NCBI RefSeq assembly: GCF_002807055.1
Contig: NZ_NIXN01000001.1
Span: 682,001-746,000, forward strand
DNA length: 64,000 bases
Origin: Confluentibacter citreus
Lineage (GTDB): Bacteria > Bacteroidota > Bacteroidia > Flavobacteriales > Flavobacteriaceae
Direction: 5' to 3'
Below are positions 57,194 through 64,000 of this stretch, in pieces. Both the position numbers and the translations under genes were made by a program. Below the pieces are notes generated by a model. It saw nothing but the letters and a program-made list of their open reading frames with translations. It ran no database searches and was not told the origin of the DNA. Every line of letters begins with the position of its first letter. Position 1 is the first letter of the stretch.

Positions 57194-60100
57194 ATGTTAA
57201 AAACATTTATTGAAAGACCTGTACTTTCTACAGTTATTTCTATCATTATATTATTGCTTGGATTTATAAGTATCTCAAGCTTGCCCATAGAACAATATCC
57301 AGATATTGCGCCACCAACCATAAAAGTAACAACGTCTTATCCTGGAGCCAATGCAGAGACGGTTTTAGAAAGTGTTATCATTCCCATTGAAGAACAAATA
57401 AATGGTGTTGAAGGGATGACCTATATCACGTCTACAGCATCCAATAATGGTGGTGCGGATATCACTGTTTATTTTGACCAGAATGTAGATGCCGATGTCG
57501 CCGCAGTAAACGTTCAAAACCGCGTGTCGAGGGCAAATTCTTTATTGCCACAAGAAGTAAAACAAATTGGTGTCATCACTCAAAAGCAGCAAACAAGTGC
57601 GTTGATGTTTTTGTCGCTTTATTCAGATAACGAGGATTATGATGCCACATTTATTCAGAATTATTTAAGAATTAATGTCATTCCAGCACTTCAACGAATC
57701 AATGGCGTTGGCGATGTGAGTGTGTTTTCGCAACAAGATTATGCGATGCGTATTTGGTTGCAACCTGCGAAATTAGCGGCGCATAATTTAATTCCATCAG
57801 ATATAACAGAGGTATTAAAAGAACAAAACTTAGAAGCGGCTGCAGGGTCTTTAGGAGAAAATAATGGAGAAGCCTTTTCGTATGTGGTAAAATACAAAGG
57901 ACGTTTCAAGGAAGAGAAACAATATGCTGATATTGTCGTAAAAGCACTTCCTAATGGTGAGTTGTTGCGTTTAAATGATGTGGCAACTATTGAATTGGAC
58001 GCACAATCTTATGGTTCTGGAGCAATGAGTTTAGGTAAACCAGCCGTTTTTATGGGCGTTTTTCAAACAAAAGGCTCGAATGCCCAAGAAATTATTGAAA
58101 ACATAAAAATTACTTTAGATGAGGTTAAAAAAGACTTGCCAAAAGGATTGGATATTTTTATTCCTTACGATACCAGTTTGTTTTTAACGGCATCAATAGA
58201 TAAAGTAGTCAGTACTTTAGTAGAAGCCTTTCTGTTGGTATTCTTAGTGGTGTTTCTTTTTTTACAGGATTTTAGATCTACTTTAATCCCAGCCATTGCG
58301 GTACCAGTATCCATTATTGGAACGTTTTTCTTCTTGAATTTATTTGGGTATTCCATCAATTTACTAACCCTATTTGCCGTTGTTCTAGCTATTGGTATTG
58401 TGGTTGATGATGCTATTGTGGTGGTTGAAGCTGTACACTCCAAATTAGATAATGGTGAACAAAACGCTAAAAAGGCCACATTGGAGGCCATGCACGAAAT
58501 ATCTGGAGCCATTATATCCATAACATTGGTTATGGCTGCGGTTTTTATACCAGTAACGTTCGTGGAAGGGCCCACGGGTGTTTTTTATAAACAGTTTGGG
58601 GTTACATTAATTATTGCTATTCTTATATCGGCAGTTAATGCTTTAACATTGAGTCCAGCGTTATGTGCATTATTTTTAAAATCCCACAGTGAAGATGAGG
58701 AACTAAAAAGTAAAAATCCCATCCAACGTTTTCATGCACTATTTAATCGTGGATTTAATGCTACGGTTCAAAAATATGGAAAATCACTTCAATTTTTATA
58801 TAAACAAAAATGGATTTCAGCAGTGTTATTACTCATTGCTGTTGTAGGCATCTTTTGGGCCTCTAATACAACGCCTACAGGTTTTGTTCCTAATGAGGAT
58901 AGAGGGATGATTTTTGCTAATATCGAATTGCCTGCGGGAGCTTCTTTAGACAGAACTAATGAAATAACGCAAGAATTATACAATAAAGCAAATAAAATAT
59001 CCGGAATTGATGGCTTGTCGTTTGTTAAAGGACGAAGTTTATTAAGCGGTTCTGGGAGCAATTATGCTATTGGATTCTTTAAATTGAAAGATTGGAAAGA
59101 GCGTGAAGATCCATCATTGTCTACCACAGCCATCACCGGACAATTGTTTGGTATTGCTTCAACCATTCCGGGAGCGAATATTGTGTTTTTTGCGCCTCCT
59201 AGTATCCAAGGATTTGGTAATTCTGCGGGTTTTGAAGTTAATTTACTAGACAAATTTGGAGGTGATTTTACAGCATTGAGTAATTACAATCAAGAGTTTA
59301 TGGGTGCTTTAATGAAACATCCAGAAATACAATATGCACAGTCGGCTTTCAACACAAACTATCCGCAATATGAAATGGAAGTCAATGTACCTTTAGCGAA
59401 GGAGAAGGGTGTTCCCATTAATAGCATTTTTTCTACTTTACAAGGTTATATAGGAGGGGTTTACGCATCAGATTTTTCAAGATTTGGTAAACAATTTCGT
59501 GTATATATCCAATCATTACCAGAGGATAGATCAGATGTTAATGCACTAAACAGCATGTATGTTAGAACCAATTCTGGTGAGATGACGCCCATTACCCAGT
59601 TCATAACATTAAAGCGTGTTTACGGCCCACAATCGGTAACGCGTTTTAATCTATTTAATTCTGCAACTATAAGTGGCGCTATAAACCCTGGCTATAGTAC
59701 GGGCGACGCTATTAGGATTATTGAAGAAGAAGCTGCTAAATTACCAAATAATTACACAGTCTCATATTCGGGTTTAACACGTGAAGAAGTGAATGCAGGG
59801 AGCCAAACAACGTTCATATTTGTTTTAAGTATTCTGTTTGTTTATTTCTTGTTATGTGCTCAATATGAAAGTTATATTTTGCCACTTGCTGTGGTATTTT
59901 CTATACCATTTGGCGTTTTTGGAGCTTACATAAGCACAAAATTTTTAGGTTTGGAAAATAATATTTACTTCCAAATTGCTTTAATCATGCTTATTGGATT
60001 ATTGGCAAAAAATGCGATTCTTATTGTGGAATTTGCACTTCAAAGAAGGCGTAATGGCGAAAGTATCGTCAATGCTGCTATCAATGGAGCCAAAACACGT

Positions 60101-60331
60101 TTACGTCCTATTTTGATGACTTCTTTTGCTTTTATTTTAGGATTAATGCCATTAGTACTGGCAAAAGGTGTAGGAGCAGAAGGAAACAAATCGATTGGTA
60201 CTGGAGCTGCAGGAGGTATGCTAATTGGTACTATTTTAGGTGTATTTGTCATTCCTATTTTATTTATTTTATTTCAATGGTTACAAGAAAAAATTTCAAG
60301 TAAACCAGCTATTCAAACCCTTGAAGATTAA
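57194..60331 (+). CDS. RND multidrug efflux permease (HAE1 type)
   Basis: A 1045-residue inner-membrane proton-driven pump of the AcrB/MexB group. It has twelve membrane helices with two large periplasmic loops. The proton-relay aspartates are seen in GIVVDDAIVVVEAVH and the paired Lys in the later half (LLAKNAILIVEFA). The opening FIERPVLSTVISI and the GAEGNKSIGTGAAGGM ending are typical. Likely substrates are drugs or toxic hydrophobic compounds; specificity cannot be read from sequence. It is followed by the channel gene after 4 bp. Confidence 0.97.
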   Translation: MLKTFIERPVLSTVISIIILLLGFISISSLPIEQYPDIAPPTIKVTTSYPGANAETVLESVIIPIEEQINGVEGMTYITSTASNNGGADITVYFDQNVDADVAAVNVQNRVSRANSLLPQEVKQIGVITQKQQTSALMFLSLYSDNEDYDATFIQNYLRINVIPALQRINGVGDVSVFSQQDYAMRIWLQPAKLAAHNLIPSDITEVLKEQNLEAAAGSLGENNGEAFSYVVKYKGRFKEEKQYADIVVKALPNGELLRLNDVATIELDAQSYGSGAMSLGKPAVFMGVFQTKGSNAQEIIENIKITLDEVKKDLPKGLDIFIPYDTSLFLTASIDKVVSTLVEAFLLVFLVVFLFLQDFRSTLIPAIAVPVSIIGTFFFLNLFGYSINLLTLFAVVLAIGIVVDDAIVVVEAVHSKLDNGEQNAKKATLEAMHEISGAIISITLVMAAVFIPVTFVEGPTGVFYKQFGVTLIIAILISAVNALTLSPALCALFLKSHSEDEELKSKNPIQRFHALFNRGFNATVQKYGKSLQFLYKQKWISAVLLLIAVVGIFWASNTTPTGFVPNEDRGMIFANIELPAGASLDRTNEITQELYNKANKISGIDGLSFVKGRSLLSGSGSNYAIGFFKLKDWKEREDPSLSTTAITGQLFGIASTIPGANIVFFAPPSIQGFGNSAGFEVNLLDKFGGDFTALSNYNQEFMGALMKHPEIQYAQSAFNTNYPQYEMEVNVPLAKEKGVPINSIFSTLQGYIGGVYASDFSRFGKQFRVYIQSLPEDRSDVNALNSMYVRTNSGEMTPITQFITLKRVYGPQSVTRFNLFNSATISGAINPGYSTGDAIRIIEEEAAKLPNNYTVSYSGLTREEVNAGSQTTFIFVLSILFVYFLLCAQYESYILPLAVVFSIPFGVFGAYISTKFLGLENNIYFQIALIMLIGLLAKNAILIVEFALQRRRNGESIVNAAINGAKTRLRPILMTSFAFILGLMPLVLAKGVGAEGNKSIGTGAAGGMLIGTILGVFVIPILFILFQWLQEKISSKPAIQTLED

Positions 60332-60335
60332 TACT

Positions 60336-61751
60336 ATGAGATCCATAATAAAAAACAAATTTTTTGGTAAGGCACTACTCATTATTGTTATGGCTTTTAC
60401 ATTGCAAAGTTGTTTTGTAGCCAAAGATTATGAGCGACCAGAGTTGGCAGAAACTCAAAATTTATTCAGAACAGATAACTTGCCTACTGATAGTTTATCG
60501 ATGGCTGATGTATCATGGAAGACACTATTTACTGATAGGTATTTGAATCAATATATTGAAGAAGGGCTTCAAAACAATATTGATATTCGTGTTGCCATCC
60601 AACAGATAATTTCCGCGGAAGCGTATTTCAAACAAGGTAAAGCGGGTTATTTGCCAACCTTAACAGGAAAGGCCACGATGACGCACCAAGAATTGGCTAG
60701 AAACAGCCAGTTTGGTTCTTTCTTTAATGGCGCCATCGATCAATATGAATTATCTGGAGCACTTTCTTGGGAAGCTGATATCTGGGGAAAAATAAGAAGC
60801 AATAAGCGTGCTTTTCAAGCAGGATATTTGCAAAGTGTCGCAGCACACCAAGCTGTAAAAACACAATTAATATCTAGTATTGCGGCAACCTATTATCAAT
60901 TATTGGCTTTAGATGCGCAATTAGCCATTACGAAACAAACCATCGCAACGCGCGATAGTAGTGTAGTGACCATAAAAGCTCTAAAAGACGCCGGACAAGT
61001 CACCCAAGTGGCGGTCGACCAAAATATTGCGCAGTACAATAATGCCAAAGCCCTTCAAGTGGATTTGGAAGTGGCTATTTTTAGAACTGAAAACACCTTA
61101 AGTATTTTATTGGGAAAAGCACCTCAACATTTTGAGAGAAGCGCCATGGATGTTCAAGTTATTGACACCGATTTAAAACTGGGTGTGCCAGCAAACTTAT
61201 TACGCAATCGCCCCGATGTTATGGCTGCCGAATACGGTTTAATCCAGTCGTTTGAGTTAACCAATGTGGCAAGAAGTAATTTCTATCCGTCATTAACATT
61301 AACGGGTTCTGGTGGTTTTCAAAGTTTGGACTTGGATGAGTTGCTTAGTGCCAATTCATTATTTGCCACTTTGGTTGGTGGGTTAACCCAACCTATTTTC
61401 AATCAGCGACGTATTAAAACGCAAAACGAAGTCGCAAAAGCACAACAAGAACAAGCGTTGTTGAACTTCAAAAAATCACTTTTAGTGGCTGGAAATGAAG
61501 TATCTAATGCCTTATATACTTATAATGCGGAAACTAAAAAGTTTGAGTACAGAAAAAATGAAGTAGAGGCTTTGCGAAATGCAGAAAGCAATTCCGAAGA
61601 GTTATTAAAAAACGGTTATGCCAATTATTTAGATTTATTAACGGCAAGACAAAGTGAGTTAAGTGCCGAATTAAATGTTATAGACAGTAAATTACAGCAA
61701 TTATTATCAGTTGTTAATTTATATGAAGCACTAGGCGGCGGCTGGAAATAA
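60336..61751 (+). CDS. RND outer-membrane channel lipoprotein (TolC/OprM family)
   Basis: A 471-residue outer-membrane factor. Lipobox LQSC (Cys near residue 25), then two outer-membrane-efflux repeats: DIRVAIQQIISAEAYFKQ with YELSGALSWEADIWGKIRS, and the second with LLRNRPDVMAAEYGL and QPIFNQRRI. The C-terminal helix ends LSVVNLYEALGGGWK, as in OprM/NodT-type proteins. I chose ATG 60336; the longer frame starts inside the pump gene. With the adaptor and pump it forms a complete tripartite exporter. Confidence 0.95.
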   Translation: MRSIIKNKFFGKALLIIVMAFTLQSCFVAKDYERPELAETQNLFRTDNLPTDSLSMADVSWKTLFTDRYLNQYIEEGLQNNIDIRVAIQQIISAEAYFKQGKAGYLPTLTGKATMTHQELARNSQFGSFFNGAIDQYELSGALSWEADIWGKIRSNKRAFQAGYLQSVAAHQAVKTQLISSIAATYYQLLALDAQLAITKQTIATRDSSVVTIKALKDAGQVTQVAVDQNIAQYNNAKALQVDLEVAIFRTENTLSILLGKAPQHFERSAMDVQVIDTDLKLGVPANLLRNRPDVMAAEYGLIQSFELTNVARSNFYPSLTLTGSGGFQSLDLDELLSANSLFATLVGGLTQPIFNQRRIKTQNEVAKAQQEQALLNFKKSLLVAGNEVSNALYTYNAETKKFEYRKNEVEALRNAESNSEELLKNGYANYLDLLTARQSELSAELNVIDSKLQQLLSVVNLYEALGGGWK

Positions 61752-61758
61752 AAATTGA

Positions 61759-62352
61759 ATGATGATTGATAAATCTGAACTTTTAGAATGTTCCATTACA
61801 AACTTTACAAAGTTTGGTAGCAAGAGTTTCACTTTGGATGAACTTGCTAGTGAAATGGGCATGTCTAAAAAAACGATTTACAATTATTTCAAGAATAAAG
61901 AAGATTTAGTATCGGAAAGTTTGGCGTTTTTAATTGAAAAAATCAAACATGATATGGATTCTGCTTTACTTCAGCAAACAGACCCGATTGTTAAGATTAT
62001 AGAAATTTATAGAATTGGATTTGATTATTTTAAATGTTTTAAACCTTCATTTATATTCGGATTGAAAAAATATTATCCGAAAGCAAGTGAGGTGTTTGAA
62101 ACGTTTAGAAACCACATTGTTTTTGATAAAGTTTATAGTTTATTGGTGGAAGCGAAACATAATGAATCCATTAGAAAGGATGTTGATTTAAAATTGGTTT
62201 GCGAATTATACTTTTTAAGAATAGATAGTATAGCTTACAGAATAAATAATTTATTTGAAACATACAGCAATGAAGCTTTATTGCAGCATTTAATAATTCA
62301 TAATTTGAAAGGTATTTCGAGTGCAAATTACACCAATTCTTATTTTGAATAA
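61759..62352 (+). CDS. TetR/AcrR family transcriptional regulator
   Basis: A 197-residue regulator. The N-terminal HTH is clear (FTLDELASEMGMSKKTIYNYFKNKEDLVSES, shown in part; residues about 24-50), followed by a helical ligand-binding domain. It is 7 bp after the channel gene, so it belongs to the efflux operon and probably adds a second layer of control to the GbsR-like regulator at the other end. ATG 61759 or 61762 are both possible. Confidence 0.93.
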   Translation: MMIDKSELLECSITNFTKFGSKSFTLDELASEMGMSKKTIYNYFKNKEDLVSESLAFLIEKIKHDMDSALLQQTDPIVKIIEIYRIGFDYFKCFKPSFIFGLKKYYPKASEVFETFRNHIVFDKVYSLLVEAKHNESIRKDVDLKLVCELYFLRIDSIAYRINNLFETYSNEALLQHLIIHNLKGISSANYTNSYFE

Positions 62353-62358
62353 TTCGTT

Positions 62359-62366
62359 TATTTTTG
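62359..62366 (+). promoter_or_regulatory. -7 promoter box (TATTTTTG), leaderless candidate
   Basis: Exact TAnnTTTG match. Four bases (CGGT) separate it from the ATG at 62371, so the transcript would begin at the start codon. Its -33 region lies within the tetR coding sequence. Confidence 0.6.
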
Positions 62367-62370
62367 CGGT

Positions 62371-62766
62371 ATGAAAAATGACATCCAAATCCCAAAAGTT
62401 GAAGGCGTTTATATTGCCGTCGTTTACGAATACAATGATATTTATAAAACCAATGATTGGAATGCTTACATAATAAATGATAAAGAAGTCGATTTAGACA
62501 TGGTACTTATTGTTACCACTGGCTATAATGAAGAAAAAATCACTTCTACATTTAGGAAAAAGTTGGATGTATTGCCTAAAAAAAGTTATGCTAAAATCGA
62601 GTTGATGCAAGAAGACTTGTTTGCTTTAAATAATACGTTTAAAGTATCTTATTTTGAAGGAAACAAGACGTTTGATAAAACGTATGTGTTTAGAAAAAAC
62701 ACCATTAATTTAAAAGCGTTGCAACCCATTCCTTTAATGGAAGTGAGAGGTGTTTTGGTGAAATAA
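62371..62766 (+). CDS. Conserved small protein, unknown function
   Basis: A 131-residue soluble protein with no signal or membrane segment. It is beta-rich in pattern (VYIAVVYEYNDIY, WNAYIINDKEVDLDMVLIVTTGY, FKVSYFEGNKTFDKTYVFRKN) and looks like a flavobacterial core hypothetical. I recognise no catalytic motif. It is preceded by a -7 box at leaderless distance and followed by a palindromic repeat element shared with the convergent gpsA gene. Confidence 0.8.
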   Translation: MKNDIQIPKVEGVYIAVVYEYNDIYKTNDWNAYIINDKEVDLDMVLIVTTGYNEEKITSTFRKKLDVLPKKSYAKIELMQEDLFALNNTFKVSYFEGNKTFDKTYVFRKNTINLKALQPIPLMEVRGVLVK

Positions 62767-62848
62767 AGCCCCATTGTCTTGCAGACATTTCCCCAAAGGG
62801 GAAAAGGATTGCGAGTTCTCCTCCTTTGGAGGAGTTAGAGGAGGCTTT
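62765..62848. repeat. Multi-hairpin intergenic repeat element
   Basis: Bounded by AAAGCC (62765-62770) and GGCTTT (62843-62848). Inside are perfect hairpins TTTCCCC/GGGGAAA (62788-62804) and CTCCTCC/GGAGGAG (62818-62834). It is much richer in G+C than its surroundings. It lies between convergent genes, and its T-rich right end can serve as a plus-strand terminator. Confidence 0.75.
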
Positions 62849-62849
62849 T

Positions 62850-63851
62850 TTAATCCAACTTCTCCGTCAACTTTTTAAACACTTTTTTCGGATTTTTATT
62901 TTCATATAAAATCTCATAAACCGCATCTATAATTGGCAGTTTAGTTTTTTGCTTGTTCTTTTCATTTAGCAAATGGGCACTTTTGGTCGCGTAATACCCT
63001 TCGGCAACCATGCTCATTTCCATCATCGCCGATTTTACCGTATAGCCTTTCCCAATCATATTGCCAAACATGCGATTTCTGGAAAAGATGGAGTAGCCCG
63101 TCACCAACAAATCACCCAAATAAGCCGAATTGTTAATGTTGCGTTTCATTTTATGCATTTTCCTAATAAAGCGTTTCATTTCACGTATGGAGTTGCTCAT
63201 TAACACGCTCTGGAAATTATCACCATAACCCAATCCGTGGGCAATTCCGGCTGCAATAGCGTAAATATTTTTTAGCATGACGGCATATTCCACGCCAATA
63301 ATATCATCACTTATCTTGGTTTTTATATAATCGCTTGATAAGTTTTTGGCAATAGCTTTCGCTTTACGGGCATCTGAACAGGAAATCGTTAGATATGATA
63401 AACGCTCCAAAGCCACCTCTTCGGCATGGCAAGGACCGGCAATAACAGCAATATTATCATAAGGCACGTTGTAAAATTCATGGAAATGCTCGCCCACCAA
63501 TAATCCGGTTTCGGGCATAATGCCTTTAACGGCAGAGACAATGGTTTTTTTGGAAATATCAACAGTCAGTTTTTCCAATTCGCTATGCATAAACGCAGAC
63601 GGAATCACAAAAATGAGCACATCGGCATAATTGGCCATCTCATTAATATCATTACTAAGTTTCAGTTGCTCTAAATGAAACTCCACAGAACTTAAATAAT
63701 TAGGATTATGTTGTTCGCGCAACAAATGCTCTTTGGTAGAGACACTTCGCATATACCAACCCACTTCATTTAAATTTTCACAAAGCATTTTTACAATAGC
63801 CGTAGCCCAACTACCAGCACCAAAAACAGCATATTTTAAAGGCGTTTCCAT
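62850..63851 (-). CDS. gpsA: Glycerol-3-phosphate dehydrogenase [NAD(P)+]
   Basis: A 333-residue cytoplasmic enzyme reducing dihydroxyacetone phosphate to sn-glycerol 3-phosphate for phospholipid synthesis. The Rossmann motif is FGAGSWATAIVK; catalytic lysines fall in SAVKGI and in AVMLKNIYAIAAG, with GYGDN downstream. I chose ATG 63851; the longer frame adds 39 residues unlike the family and passes through the -7 box at 63876-63883. It is divergent from a gene controlled by a sigma-54-like promoter. Confidence 0.95.
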   Translation of the reverse strand: METPLKYAVFGAGSWATAIVKMLCENLNEVGWYMRSVSTKEHLLREQHNPNYLSSVEFHLEQLKLSNDINEMANYADVLIFVIPSAFMHSELEKLTVDISKKTIVSAVKGIMPETGLLVGEHFHEFYNVPYDNIAVIAGPCHAEEVALERLSYLTISCSDARKAKAIAKNLSSDYIKTKISDDIIGVEYAVMLKNIYAIAAGIAHGLGYGDNFQSVLMSNSIREMKRFIRKMHKMKRNINNSAYLGDLLVTGYSIFSRNRMFGNMIGKGYTVKSAMMEMSMVAEGYYATKSAHLLNEKNKQKTKLPIIDAVYEILYENKNPKKVFKKLTEKLD

Positions 63852-63875
63852 AAAATAGTTTAATTCACAATGCTT

Positions 63876-63883
63876 CAAAAATA
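63876..63883 (-). promoter_or_regulatory. -7 promoter box (TATTTTTG) of gpsA
   Basis: Exact TAnnTTTG match on the minus strand, 24 bp before ATG 63851. Confidence 0.6.
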
Positions 63884-63932
63884 CATAAAATATTGTTGAG
63901 AGGCAGATGAAGTCATTATTAACGAAAAATTT

Positions 63933-63948
63933 TTGGCACGCGTTTTGA
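63933..63948 (+). promoter_or_regulatory. Sigma-54 (RpoN) type promoter
   Basis: TTGGCACG-CGTT-TTGA matches the -24/-12 consensus TTGGCACG-N4-TTGC at all but the last position. It lies 35 bp before the ATG at 63984. It is the only sequence of this type noticed between genes in the window. Confidence 0.7.
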
Positions 63949-63983
63949 AAACCATTATATATTAACACTTAAAATGTTTGATT

Positions 63984-64000
63984 ATGAAGACTGTAAAACT
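63984..64000 (+). CDS. Start of a gene cut by the window end
   Basis: ATG 63984 opens a frame reading MKTVK before the window ends. The basic opening is compatible with a signal peptide, but nothing more can be said of the product. A competing ATG at 63974 is in another frame. The sigma-54-like promoter upstream is the main reason to call it. Confidence 0.45.

Overview
The window is about 64 kb of AT-rich chromosomal DNA from a member of the Flavobacteriaceae (Bacteroidetes), probably a marine or environmental species. The support is: Bacteroidetes-type -7 promoter boxes (TAnnTTTG) a short distance before many genes with no strong Shine-Dalgarno sequences; a type IX secretion sorting domain; a PID-CTERM peptide; the moxR/bat (aerotolerance) operon; SusC/FecA-like TonB receptors with carboxypeptidase-regulatory-like N-terminal domains; and the pdxA / DUF177-rpmF-fabH-accB-accC arrangement. 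No prophage, transposase, integrase or CRISPR array was seen, so this is ordinary core genome with a few accessory modules. All calls come from reading the sequence and translations; no database search was run.

Layout. 0-12.4 kb: C-terminus of metG, ferritin, a tiny Cys-rich protein, two lipoproteins, tex, small unknowns, a TerB-like protein, mfd, a TlpA-like thiol oxidoreductase and yraN. 12.4-16.4 kb: a metal module with a TonB receptor (CxxC in its plug), a DtxR/MntR-type regulator and a ZIP transporter, divergent across a perfect 18-bp-arm inverted repeat that looks like a shared operator; then tRNA-Arg(CCT). 16.8-21 kb: a T9SS cargo protein, an orphan ABC ATPase, a GreA/B-like protein, mtgA and a frameshifted FAD oxidoreductase gene. 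21-28.5 kb: fatty-acid initiation genes (accC, accB, fabH) with rpmF and DUF177, then pdxA, ribE, a PID-CTERM peptide and dinB. 28.5-39 kb: CYTH protein, lipoproteins, an ALDH7-type dehydrogenase, a Pif1-like helicase, an AlbA_2 protein, a four-helix-bundle protein, an SDR and a DUF4382 lipoprotein. 39-48.5 kb: moxR, DUF58, a BatD-like protein and batABCDE, with hairpin-rich spacers and a heptanucleotide tandem repeat inside one N-terminal coding region. 48.5-51.8 kb: beta-carbonic anhydrase, cvpA, a small unknown, pheS and an Rrf2 regulator. 51.8-55.4 kb: a TonB receptor and a TauE/SafE permease whose upstream regions share two conserved elements at matched positions. 55.5-62.4 kb: a complete RND efflux operon bracketed by a GbsR/MarR-like and a TetR regulator. 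62.4-64 kb: a small unknown, a palindromic repeat element, gpsA and a sigma-54-like promoter driving a gene cut off by the window end.

Most notable candidates: (1) the Rrf2 / TonB receptor / TauE-SafE module with a duplicated two-part promoter signature, possibly an outer-membrane sulfur-compound uptake regulon; (2) the DtxR-type regulator, ZIP transporter and CxxC receptor sharing one palindrome; (3) a heptamer repeat that could phase-vary a Bat-operon membrane protein; (4) several promoters whose -7 box lies only 4-6 nt before the start codon, implying leaderless mRNAs.
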